DNA from: Yinghuangia seranimata
GTDB lineage: Bacteria > Actinomycetota > Actinomycetes > Streptomycetales > Streptomycetaceae
Direction of reading: 5' to 3'
Assembly: GCF_029953285.1 (NCBI RefSeq)
Contig: NZ_JASAOI010000006.1
Span: 1-64,000 of the forward strand
Length of the DNA: 64,000 bases
Each line of letters starts with the position of its first letter. Positions within the stretch are counted from its first letter, which is position 1. The translations under genes and the position numbers were made by a program. This document shows positions 46,501 to 54,400 of the stretch, piece by piece. The notes beneath the pieces were generated by a model. It worked only from the letters and a program-made list of their open reading frames with translations. It was not told where the DNA came from and made no database searches.

Positions 46501-48533
46501 ACTCCGGCCTGGGTCACGGACCTTCGGGCGGCGGCGCGCCTGAACCGGCGGCCCCTGCGGCGGCGGCCGAAGCGGCCCCGCCCCACGCCGCGCCGGAGAC
46601 GGCTCCCCACCCGATCGAACCGACGCCCCACACCGTGGAGCCGACCCCACCCGCGGTCGAACCGCCGCACGCGCTCGAACCCGTGGAACTGCCCGACGCC
46701 CAACACGCGGCCAACGACAACGCCTCGCCGGACCTGACCGACCTGCCGAACCCGGGCGCCGCCAACGACAACGCCTCGTTCGATCTGACGGACCTCAGCG
46801 AGCTGCCCGGTGGCCAGACCGCCGCCAACGACAACGCGGTCCCCGGGACCGAAGCCGTCCCGATGAAGCAGGCCGTCGGCGCCGAAGGCTACGACCTCCA
46901 GCCGCTGAACCCGAACAACCCGAACGGACACCCCTTCGAGGTCATCCCGGGAGGCCTGTCCGACCAGCCGAGGGCCATGGCCGGCGAGGGCGGCCCCCAG
47001 AACAACGGCGGCAACCCGGCCGCCCAGGGCCACGTAGTCGAGTTGCCGGGGCCGTCGGAGCACGCAGGTTCGTCGGGCAACGACGTCGACTGGGGCGAGC
47101 TCGCGGACTTCCCCAGCACCGAGCCGCCGAGCACCGAACCGCGCAGCACCGAGCCGCCAGGCACGGAGCCGCCGCACGAGGTCCCGCTGGACATGCTCGT
47201 GGACTTCCCGAGCAACGAACCGCCGAGCACCGAACCGTCGTCCACCGAACCGCCGAGCACCGAACCGCCGTCCACCGAACCGCCGTCCGCTGAGCCCGCC
47301 TCGGCCGAGCCTCCCGCTGAAGCGCCGCCGGAGCCGAGGCAGCCCAAGACGCCCGAGGAGATCAGGGCCGAGCAGGAGGCGGCCAGGCAGCAGTGCCAGG
47401 AGGCGTTGGCGGAGAACCAGGCAGACCTCGACGCGGCCAACCGGGAGAAGGCCGCCACGGAGGCGAAGCGGGACGCGCTGAAAGAGCTGTGTCGCGATAT
47501 CCGGAACCAGACTGCGGCGAACGGACGCAAGTTGGCCGGGCTCAACCAGGCAATCCGCAATCTCGCCGACAAGATCCGCGGTCTCCAGGTCGAGCGCGGC
47601 CGGCTCACCAACGAGCTGACCCAGCGTGGGCGCGTCCTCCGGGCCCTCGGCGAAACGGGCGCGCTCGAGCGTGTGACCGTCCCGGGCACCGACATCATCC
47701 CCTGCTTCACCGGCGAGACGCTGGTCTGGACCGGGCCCGCGACCCGCAAGCGCATCGACTCGCTCACCCCGGGCGACCCCGTCCTGGTATGGGACTTCGG
47801 GCGCGACCGCGCAACCGTCTCGACGCTGCGGAACCTGGGACGGAGTACGACGGCCGCCCTCGTGCACCTCCGCGTCCGAGGCCGGCTCGTCCGGTCCACC
47901 AGGGACCACCGGTTCTGGTCCGTCGACCGCGACGACTGGGTTCCGGCCGTCGAACTCACCGTCGGAGAGAAGCTCCTGCTTCCGGACGGCGAGCCGACCC
48001 CGGTCGAAGCCCACGAGGTCCACGACACCGAGCCCGTGACGACGTACAACCTCGCGGTGGACACGATCCACAACTACTTCGTGGGGCCCGGGGCGCTGGT
48101 CCACAACGGTGCACCCATCGCCGTCTACCCCTTCGGCCCCATCCTGATCTACCGGGGCACCAACCCGAGGTTCCCCGGCCGGGTGTACATCGGCCAGACC
48201 TTGCAGGGGACGGCCGAGCGCCAGCGGCAGCACCGGGCCGATGCCCTGGAACGCGCCCGGAATCCCAACCGGACGCCGGAGCAGATCGCGTTCGACGACT
48301 TCATGGCGGGCGTCGTACTGGAGCCCGTCGTCGGCGGCCTCAACCAGAACATGGCCGATTACATGGAACAGGTCAACATCAACCACGAGCGGACCATCGC
48401 CGCGGCGCTCATCGAGGACGACGCGCGCGTGATGAACCGCCGCGAACAGGTGTCGGCCGAGCGCATGGCCGAGCTCAGGGCACTCATCGAAGCCGACCCC
48501 GCCGTGCAGGCCTACATGGCCTCCTGCCCCTGA
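40578..48533 (+). CDS. DUF4157-annexin-HINT-GIY-YIG giant toxin/cargo protein
   Basis: Protein of 2651 residues. The N-terminus has the LQ-x-GN-like motif (MQQTVGNAAV), then DUF4157 with HELTH at 133-137, a metallopeptidase-like motif typical of CIS-associated proteins. A low-complexity Ala/Ser/His/Pro linker reaches about 740; long helical/coiled-coil sequence runs to about 1150. Four annexin-like repeats with GLGT or GPGT loops lie near 1255, 1330, 1407 and 1635. Hydrophobic Gly/Ala-rich stretches (1790-1850, 1930-1970), STEPP repeats (2175-2240), and a HINT domain from CFTGETLV (2376) to VHN (2510) follow. The last 140 residues carry IYRG...VYIGQT (YIG at 2537-2539), R-x3-H and ADYMEQVNI, a GIY-YIG nuclease pattern. 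GTG start. Read as a CIS effector released by HINT cleavage; unproven. Confidence 0.85.
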   Translation: MRELDLAALGVANPHPALRPAVDADLAALPADAAELLAMQQTVGNAAVEAALNPPTVQDVVGTAGEPLAAGVRAEMEDRLGHDFGDVRVHTGADAHASAESLDATAYTTGEHVVFQHGAFDPGSDGGKTTLAHELTHVVQQRGGPVDGTDTGGGVALSDPGDRFEREAVATAERAVKEAPGASTVGTLHAPGGSATETTSDGPGEGTAKGLGAANDTGVPAVSEPEPAGHDAVPDGSGTALAVAAGHTVGLPADAAGAAAAMLDDLVTSEPGGPSPQYGLSAAVHTAAAGSALGALAPGGGARAAAGASAATAAVGAASQLSHVGEVLDDVAESTPAASLGQGVSHPLASVGHAGLVAAHGGAQSGLALYGGASAAGVPSADTLAAPAHGLAALPGSGGLGGVSGGLASSSGSASGVSAAPASVSAVAPHVGEVLDSVEIEPETPVGHSASQTTATAANVTPHAASGAPTALSSPSTTVDELVEIETEGPAAGAHSGGPSSSPHAASTIANSSGTADSSHASPSSLHAAAPHTGASGASHASPTSAHTPAAPASGTHAPPQSSGELPGGLSEIEPSAPAGGHAPSGGTHHPAPPVPPASPGPHAASSASHPAAHPGGAAGSHPTAGGAAHHPLGGAASAHGPAPAGGAPAVGSATPAGGDPLAAWHTSIQGATTAVAAPAVPATAGADLTAQASAVDADRRARQPDFAAEASARVPAPPAEPPRQSTLDTSVPDRTIAGVRTAAAARLSDQTFPAMVPMPSFGPTGHGGGGGGGGALTPATSSNAAAQASHVDAAPVCVDPAADQVSSQVTNVTPPAAATGTAGQQTVISQPPAPPAPTPAQGAQIGEVLGTVKAHASEYAQQFVDAGRERLDPGKRVAALTPAAAQLLPDQLSAINGELEGAARTAAGATQAMTAAVAAHQANASQQTVAATDQVSSAAATAHTQVGDREQQQLQSVDGARAAADAHIESRQAAAQGTPDAAAINAKRDTYLGALDSAVSAGAAAFRAAGEARGTELDRVAGLQRAAYRRQGDAEARRILTGSEADTEAQINARKAHAWVDTQCQNVDARAAALKRDANAEVTRLTGALQSRKEGARDQIRDWAAAQQGRERSWWERLLDSFHDWAQGAKSDTAAWQEQRATQTRNEVAGDFALLARLREQGITSIQQMSEEERSRLTADQLRLVQRFLLSGGGDPITTVAQMLVSRLKDRRVPDIAKSLEQQAIATLGADDLNVLGQAQSPGFNARATVNQLVSSMRGLGTKEEQLFAALGGHTPLQIAAIRKMYASMNNGASLDEALTSELSGTEKERADAMMSGDPVASAVASLHDAVDGLGTNTAQIMATLRGKTAAERDAIIIAYREKYGVELVADLDDDLSGNEAGEAHALLNGDAEGADAYHLANAMDGPGTDEVAIHAAYARIRAEVEAQAQATGMTTAEMNAEILRRNRLVAERYGVQHGGGDGALEAAITDELTDGGDNPDHGELNLALGEMHNNQTEMDAAQLQIEHESTYTDDDHANAILRHQYDRAKADVLRDARAAIQRDPTLTPAQRAERLAHLEDDPQVKAAITAAAQANMNALHTTFDTNMQGTEGPGAFDNFIEHDFQGVSKNEAHALVQQSGDLSPAQKLRYAIEGLGTNEAAIREVLRGKSREEIEAIKAEYYRLTGRTLVEDLHGDLDGRDLADADAMLNGSKTPEERAAYLAQRAEWETEHGTGVIGDLFDDTEEANLQQSAHDAQDAYEAYQRALHENPQDPAKVAAALERFDRLAGYGELDIEAHREAVDTIADTGAMVAATVVGITVAVLSAGTAAPAVAAGIASLAGTLGVTTATTAAVLGAVASAAAGIAVRSMTKGDAYGNEDLATDLAQGLVDAVVAGATAGTGEAILKSLMEAPAFGILRQAAQSGALTPTAKAALQGAIEGAMGGAVSGAAGAMLHEDTWHNPNPLGVIVSGAGHGAAQGAAMGAAMGGAMQYSGLGHGPSGGGAPEPAAPAAAAEAAPPHAAPETAPHPIEPTPHTVEPTPPAVEPPHALEPVELPDAQHAANDNASPDLTDLPNPGAANDNASFDLTDLSELPGGQTAANDNAVPGTEAVPMKQAVGAEGYDLQPLNPNNPNGHPFEVIPGGLSDQPRAMAGEGGPQNNGGNPAAQGHVVELPGPSEHAGSSGNDVDWGELADFPSTEPPSTEPRSTEPPGTEPPHEVPLDMLVDFPSNEPPSTEPSSTEPPSTEPPSTEPPSAEPASAEPPAEAPPEPRQPKTPEEIRAEQEAARQQCQEALAENQADLDAANREKAATEAKRDALKELCRDIRNQTAANGRKLAGLNQAIRNLADKIRGLQVERGRLTNELTQRGRVLRALGETGALERVTVPGTDIIPCFTGETLVWTGPATRKRIDSLTPGDPVLVWDFGRDRATVSTLRNLGRSTTAALVHLRVRGRLVRSTRDHRFWSVDRDDWVPAVELTVGEKLLLPDGEPTPVEAHEVHDTEPVTTYNLAVDTIHNYFVGPGALVHNGAPIAVYPFGPILIYRGTNPRFPGRVYIGQTLQGTAERQRQHRADALERARNPNRTPEQIAFDDFMAGVVLEPVVGGLNQNMADYMEQVNINHERTIAAALIEDDARVMNRREQVSAERMAELRALIEADPAVQAYMASCP

Positions 48534-48650
48534 CGACCTGCCCGTTCGGGCATCGCGGGGTTCCCTCGCCGGGGCCCCCGCAGCCCTCAACACCGCCCGC
48601 AGCCTGTCGGAGGCTGGTCACTGACCAGTCGGGGCCGTGGGAGGAGCAGC

Positions 48651-50261
48651 ATGCCGTCGTACCTTTCGCCGGGGGTGTACGTCGAGGAGGTCGAGGCGGG
48701 GTCCCGCCCGATCGAGGGCGTCGGCACGGCGGTGGCCGCGTTCGTCGGGTTCGCCGCCGACGGCCCGTTCGACACACCGACGTTGGTGACCAACTGGAGC
48801 CAGTACACCCAGGCCTTCGGTGACTTCGTCGAGGGGACGTACCTCGCGCACGCGGTGTACGCCTACTTCCTCAACGGCGGTGGCTCCTGCTACGTCGTCC
48901 GCATCGGCGCCCCGGCCGCCGACGAGGCCGCCGCGCTCCCCGCCGGGAACGCGGCGGGCGGCGCCGCGCCCGGCGGCAAGCGCGGCAAGGGCGGCGGAGC
49001 GAGCGCGCTCCCGGCCGGCCCGCGCGCCGCGCTCGGCGGGTTCCAGGTCGGTCCCCTGGACGGTGCCGCCTCCGGTGAGCTCACCGTCGAGGTCGCGGAC
49101 GCGTCAGGGGACACCCCCGCCGAGGACGCCTTCACCCTCGTGGTCAAGCGCGGCGGCCAGCCCGCGGAGTCGTTCGACGTCTCGGCGAAGCGCGGCCAGC
49201 GCAACTACGTGGTGACCGTGGTCCGCGAACGCTCCCGCCTGATCGTGGTCGAGGAGGCCGCGCCCGCGGCCGCGCTCGCGCGTCCCGAGAACCAGTCGGT
49301 GGCCGTCCCGGCCGCCGCGGCGCTCGTCGGCGCCGTCGTGCCCGCCGCGGACGTGACGCCCGCGCAGTACGTCGGCAGTGCCGACGACCGCACCGGCTTC
49401 GCCGGCCTCGAGGCCATCGACGAGATCACGATGCTCGCGGTGCCCGACCTGATGAGCGCGTACGAGCACGGCACGTTGGACGCCGAGGGTGTCAAGGCCG
49501 TGCAGCTCGCGATGATCGCGCACTGCGAACTGATGGGGAACCGCGTCGCCATCATCGACCCGCTGCCGGAGCTGTCGCCGCAGCAGGTCAAGGAGTGGCG
49601 CATGGTCGGCGCCGGCTACGACTCGAAGTACGCGGCCCTGTACTACCCGTGGGCGAAGGTCGCGGACCCGACCACCGGACGCAACCGCTTCGTGCCGCCG
49701 AGCGGCGCGGTCGCCGGCATCTGGGCGCGCAACGACGAGAGCCGCGGCGTGCACAAGGCGCCCGCGAACGAAGTGGTGCGTGGCGCGGTGGACTTGGCCG
49801 TCCAGCTGACCAAGGCCGAGCACGACCTGCTGAACCCGATCGGCGTCAACTGCCTGCGGGCGTTCCCCGGGCGCGGCATCCGGGTGTGGGGCGCGCGCAC
49901 CCTGTCGTCGGATCCGTCGTGGCGCTACCTGAACGTCCGCCGGCTGTTCAACTACCTGGAGGAGTCGATCCTGGTCGGCACCCAGTGGGTGGTGTTCGAG
50001 CCGAACGACGACGCCCTGTGGGCGCGTATCCGCCGCACCATCTCGGCGTTCCTCGTCAACGAGTGGCGCAAGGGCGCGCTGTTCGGGCTGAGCCCCGACG
50101 AGGCCTTCTACGTCAAGTGCGACCGCGAGACGAACCCGGCCGAGGGCATCGACGCGGGCCAGGTGGTGTGCGAGATCGGCGTCGCGCCGGTCAAGCCGGC
50201 CGAGTTCGTGATCTTCCGGCTGGCGCAGTTCTCCGGCGGCACGAGCCTGGTGAACGAGTGA
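48651..50261 (+). CDS. CIS contractile tail sheath protein
   Basis: Sheath subunit of 536 residues that shortens to drive the tube outward. The family N-terminus is clear: YLSPGVYVEEVEAGSRPIEGVGTAVAAFVGFA, and the C-terminal core contains NCLRAFPGRGIRVWGARTLS, WRYLNVRRLFNYLEESI and FVNEW-like segments (AFLVNEWRKGALFG). Residues about 85-240 form an inserted variable domain rich in Ala/Gly/Lys. GAGGAG lies just upstream of the ATG. It starts the structural gene run after the giant toxin gene, with a 117-base gap that may hold its own promoter. Confidence 0.95.
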   Translation: MPSYLSPGVYVEEVEAGSRPIEGVGTAVAAFVGFAADGPFDTPTLVTNWSQYTQAFGDFVEGTYLAHAVYAYFLNGGGSCYVVRIGAPAADEAAALPAGNAAGGAAPGGKRGKGGGASALPAGPRAALGGFQVGPLDGAASGELTVEVADASGDTPAEDAFTLVVKRGGQPAESFDVSAKRGQRNYVVTVVRERSRLIVVEEAAPAAALARPENQSVAVPAAAALVGAVVPAADVTPAQYVGSADDRTGFAGLEAIDEITMLAVPDLMSAYEHGTLDAEGVKAVQLAMIAHCELMGNRVAIIDPLPELSPQQVKEWRMVGAGYDSKYAALYYPWAKVADPTTGRNRFVPPSGAVAGIWARNDESRGVHKAPANEVVRGAVDLAVQLTKAEHDLLNPIGVNCLRAFPGRGIRVWGARTLSSDPSWRYLNVRRLFNYLEESILVGTQWVVFEPNDDALWARIRRTISAFLVNEWRKGALFGLSPDEAFYVKCDRETNPAEGIDAGQVVCEIGVAPVKPAEFVIFRLAQFSGGTSLVNE

Positions 50262-50335
50262 CCCGCGGCCCTGCCGCACTCCGCCCGCACCCCCGCAGCA
50301 TCCCCCAGGCTCCCCAGGAAGGCAGGTAGCCGCGC

Positions 50336-50779
50336 ATGGCGCTTCCCGACATGGACACCTCGGTAGGCCACTCCTTCGGCCTCGAGTTCGACGGTGTCGT
50401 CATCAAGCAGATCAACGAGGTGTCCGGGCTCAAGATGGAGCAGGACGTCATCGAGCTCAAGCAGAACACCGCCGACGGCAAGTACGTCATCAAGAAGCTC
50501 CCCGGCCGCCCCAAGGCCGGCGAGGTCACCCTGACCCGGGGCCTCACCAGCGACGACGGCTTCGAGAAGTGGATCAAGGCGTCGCGGTTCGGTCAGATGG
50601 CCAACGCCCGCAAGGGCGGTGCGATCATCGTCTTCGACTACGAGGGCAAGGCGATCAAGCGCTACACGTTCGTCAACGCCTGGCCGAAGAGCCTGGAGAT
50701 CGGCTCGCTGAAGGCCGGCGACACCAGCGTGCTCACCGAGAAGCTGGTGATCACGTACGAAGAGATGCACGTCGCGTGA
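50336..50779 (+). CDS. CIS inner tube protein (gp19-like)
   Basis: Tube subunit of 147 residues forming the hollow inner tube. It matches the T4 gp19/Hcp-like family by SFGLEFDGVVIKQINEVSGLKMEQDVIELKQN near the N-terminus and KLVITYEEMHV at the end. An AGGAAGGCAGG ribosome site precedes the ATG. It follows the sheath by 74 bases, the usual order in CIS operons. Confidence 0.93.
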   Translation: MALPDMDTSVGHSFGLEFDGVVIKQINEVSGLKMEQDVIELKQNTADGKYVIKKLPGRPKAGEVTLTRGLTSDDGFEKWIKASRFGQMANARKGGAIIVFDYEGKAIKRYTFVNAWPKSLEIGSLKAGDTSVLTEKLVITYEEMHVA

Positions 50780-50786
50780 GGCCCTG

Positions 50787-51281
50787 ATGCGACGACAGCA
50801 CTCTCCGCTCGCCGCCGCCGCGCCCGACCCGGGCGCGGCGGACGCCCCGCCGTTGGCCCCGTCGTTCGCCGCGGCGGCCCCGTCGTCCGGCCGACGGGAC
50901 GAACACGAGACCATGCGCACCGAGTTCGCCTTCGAACTCCCGCGCGGGTACGTCGACGAGGCCGGCCGCGTGCACCGCACCGGCGTCATGCGCCTGGCCA
51001 CCGCACGGGACGAACTGGTCCCGCTGCGCGACGACCGGGTCCGCGAGAACCCGGCCTACCTGTCCGTGGTGCTGCTCGGCCGCGTCGTCATGCGGATCGG
51101 CGAGGTCACCGACGTGCACGCCGGGGTCATCGAGGACCTGTTCGCGTCGGACCTGGCGTTCCTGCAGGACTTCTACCGCCGCATCAACGCCGAGGGGCAC
51201 ACCCGCGCACAGGTGACCTGCCCGTCCTGCGCCGCGGACTTCGCGATCGACCTCGCCGGCGGGCGCCTGGGGGAATCGTGA
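50787..51281 (+). CDS. Probable CIS assembly protein with CxxC motif
   Basis: Protein of 164 residues. An Ala/Pro-rich N-terminus (about 45 residues) precedes a compact domain beginning TEFAFELPRGYVDEAGRVHRTGVMRLAT. The C-terminus has TCPSCAADF, half of a possible metal or redox site. Proteins of this kind lie between the tube and the 51-residue gene in actinobacterial CIS clusters and resemble tail-assembly chaperones by position. The ATG follows the tube stop by 7 bases, and the stop overlaps the next gene by GTGA. Confidence 0.7.
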   Translation: MRRQHSPLAAAAPDPGAADAPPLAPSFAAAAPSSGRRDEHETMRTEFAFELPRGYVDEAGRVHRTGVMRLATARDELVPLRDDRVRENPAYLSVVLLGRVVMRIGEVTDVHAGVIEDLFASDLAFLQDFYRRINAEGHTRAQVTCPSCAADFAIDLAGGRLGES

Positions 51282-51433
51282 CGTACGCGACCGACCGGCT
51301 GTACGAGGAAGTCGCGTACGTGGCCTACCACTTCCACTGGGGAATGGACGACATCCTGGACCTCGAGCACTCCGAGCGGCTGCGCTACGTCGAGCAGATC
51401 GCCCGGCTGAACACCCGTGCCTCGGGGCGCTGA
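51278..51433 (+). CDS. Small CIS protein, DUF6760-like (51 aa)
   Basis: Very short gene whose GTG start overlaps the previous stop codon (GTGA) and whose stop precedes the next ATG by 3 bases. The 51-residue product reads TDRLYEEVAYVAYHFHWGMD followed by DILDLEHSERLRYVEQIARL, a compact helical protein with many aromatics. It has the pattern of the small protein following the tube in CIS and phage-like tails (DUF6760-like; analogous in position to Pvc6). It probably acts in tail assembly together with its upstream neighbour. Confidence 0.8.
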   Translation: MTYATDRLYEEVAYVAYHFHWGMDDILDLEHSERLRYVEQIARLNTRASGR

Positions 51434-51436
51434 CGC

Positions 51437-54400
51437 ATGGGCATGCGCGACCGGCTCGCGCGGTGGCGGGGCGGAGACCACGGGACGGCCGGATCGGCGG
51501 GCGACGAGGGCCATGAGCCCGCGGTCGGTGTGCCGACCGCTCCTGCGGAGGCCGGGCCCGCTGTGGTTCGCTCCGCCCCAGCGTGGACGCAACTGCCGCC
51601 GGTTCAAAGGACGCTGAGCGAGCCCCGGCTGGTCAGCGCGCCGGACACGTTCCGCGGCGAGCTGACGTCGTGGCAGGACCCGTCGTTCCTCGCACCGTTG
51701 GGCCACGCGGTGCATGCGGGGGCGCCGGGCGGAGTGGTGCACGGGGTCGCCGATGTGGTGCCGGTCGCGGGCGGGCAGAGCTCGGGTGGGCATACCCGTG
51801 CGCAGCAGGCTTCGACTGATCTCCCGGATCCGCCTACGCGGTCCGCGCCGCCCTCGACGAGCGCCCGGGTGCAGCGCGCGCATGCGGGGACGTCGCAACC
51901 TGTCGCGCCCTCCGCGCCCTTGACGACAGCCTCGACGGTGCCGCTCCCCGTACGGACGGTCGCGGTCGTTCCGGGTTCGGAATCGGCGTCCACGGCGGGC
52001 GAGTTCGATGTGCCTCGGGCGTGGTCCGGCGTCGTCGGCGGTGCGCCTGACAGGACGCCCGCGTCGGTGGCGGAACCAGCGCCGGTGGACGTGCACGACG
52101 CCGCACCCACTGTCGGCGACGGTCCCGACCTACGGCGTCTCGCGCACACGGACACCGCACCGGAGGTCGGCTCCGCCACGGTGCAGCGGCTGCCGTCGGA
52201 GGCCGCGGACTCGTCGCCGGTACGAACCGGCACCGCGGGTCAGGGCAGCGGTGACGGGGCCTTCGCCGACCCGCCCCGCCGACTCGGGCTGGGTGCGCCG
52301 CTGCCGTCGTCCGGCGAACTGCCGGTACAGCGCACGGCGGGCCCGCCGCGTGCCGCGAGCCCCGCGCGTAAGCCCGGTCTCGGCGCGCCGCTGCCGACGA
52401 CGCTGCCGAGCCCGGTTCAGCGGGCCGCCACACCGGAGCCGGGCGCTCACGACACCGGTCTCTCCGACGCGGCGGCAGGCGGCACCGGCACCACGAACGC
52501 GGCGGGCACGGAAGGGGGTTCGCGTACAGCGCCGTTGCTCGGCGAACGGGCGGCTTCGCCGCTGCCCGGTGCGCTCGACCTTGGTATGGGCGACACGGCA
52601 GGCACGCCGCGTATGCCCACGCCGCCCGCACCGACGCTGCCCGCCGCGGTGCAGCGCTCCGCGGCCGCGTCGGGCTCGGCCTCGGCTGCCGGCGGGGGCA
52701 CAACGGAGCACGGCTCCTCGGTCGCAGGGCTCGCGGCCGTGCAGCGTGCCGCCGCTGCGTCCTCGGCCGACATCGACGGCGGAGGGCCGTCGAGCATGGA
52801 CACCCCTGGGGGCCGGACCGCTCTGCCCTCTGTGCCGTTGCTCGGCGAACGCCTGGGTCTCGGGGACCTGTCCGCGAGCGACGGCACGGCCGACGCCGGG
52901 GCCGTCGCGCCGACCGGCGCGCACGGTAGTAGCGGCGGCTCGGCGGGCAGGGACGCGTCCCGCCCGGGCGCGGGCTCTGGGCGTGTCGCGGGCGACGCGC
53001 CCGGGTCGTTGACGGCACCGCTGCTGGGTGACCGGCAGGACCTCGTGGGGCCGGTCGGCGGCGAAGGGCCGACCGGTGGCGGCAACCTGTCCGCGTCCGC
53101 GTCCGGCGGGTCCGCAGTCGTGCAACGCGCTGCGGCTCCGGCCGACGCAGGAGGCGGCCGCAGTGGCCTGTCGGGGACCAAGGCGGGTCGGCCCGGCCGT
53201 GGTTCCGCGGAGCCCGCGGGGAAGGGGCGCAGCCTGCCCTCGGCGTCGCCGCTGTCCGGCACGGTCGACCCCGGGGCCGGCATGGCATCCGACGCCGACA
53301 CGCCTCCGCCGGGCGGAACCTCCGTCTTGTCGGCGGGACTCCAGGCACCGACGGCGCCCTTGCTCGGTGACCGGCACGGCCTCGTCGCCCCGAGCGGGGG
53401 CCAGGGCGCGTCGGCGGCCGACTCCGTGCCCTCGGTCGAAACCTCGAGCCTGGCCCCGCTGCTGCCGCCCGGCGGCGGGTCCACGTCCGCGGGGCTCGCG
53501 GCGGTACAGCGCGCCGCGGCTCCGTCGGACCCCCGGGGCGGGTCGTCGGGCGCGGACGCGGGTCGGCCCGTCCGCGCTGCCGACCCGCCTGCGGGGGACT
53601 CCGCAGGTTCGCTCTCGGCGTCGTCGCTCGGCGAGCGTGCGGGCATGGTGGCGCGGGCCGCCGGCGGAGGCGACCTGCCTGTGCAGCGGATTCCGTCCTC
53701 CGGCGCCGACTCCGCGGCCACGTCCGTCGGGTCGTCGGACGCAGGCCTGTCCGCTCATACCTCATCCGCCACCTCCGCCACCTCCGCCACCTCCGCGAGC
53801 GTGTCCACGGCTCCGCTGCTCGGCGAACGGCCGGGCTTGCCGTCGTCCGCTGTACCCGGCGCATCCGGCGACCGCGGGGGCACGGCGACGTCGTCGTATG
53901 CCTCCGATCCCGCAGCCGGGTCGGTCCCGGCATCCGCGCAAGGCCTTGGCTCCGGCGCGCACGCGTTCACATCCGCACCCGTAATGCCGGTCGGCGCTGT
54001 GGCCGTCCAGCGCGCGGTGAGCCCGACGGGCGCCACGAACGCGGCAACGAGCAGCGGCATGCCGCAGCTCGGCCACAGCGCCGACGGCTCGTCGGAGCCC
54101 CGCGTGGGTGCAAGCTCGGCCGTTGGGTTCGTCCAACGCGCCGCCACGCCCGACGCCGTCGCCGGCCTCGTCGGCAGCCGCGGTCTCGACCTGCGCGCCG
54201 CCCCCACGCCGACCGCGCCGGCGCTCGGGCACGACGGTCCCAGCGGGTCGTCCGGCATGGACGCGACGCCGCTCGCCCCCGCGCCTGTCCCGGTCACCTG
54301 GCGCGCGGGGTCAGCCCCGGCCTCGACCGCCGGTCCCGCGTCCGGATCGGCGTCCGTGCAGCGGGCAGTCACCTCGTCCGCTTCGCCGCGACCCGAACCG

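Noticed and set aside
47703-48110. HINT region as a true intein in the giant protein
   Set aside because: There is no split host domain on both sides, and the domain ends with VHN before a toxin-like tail, which is the polymorphic-toxin pretoxin pattern rather than protein splicing.
42132-48593. A 2153-codon open frame on the minus strand opposite the giant DUF4157 gene
   Set aside because: It mirrors the plus-strand gene, has no recognisable domains, and is explained by high third-position GC; the plus strand shows HINT, annexin and DUF4157 motifs.
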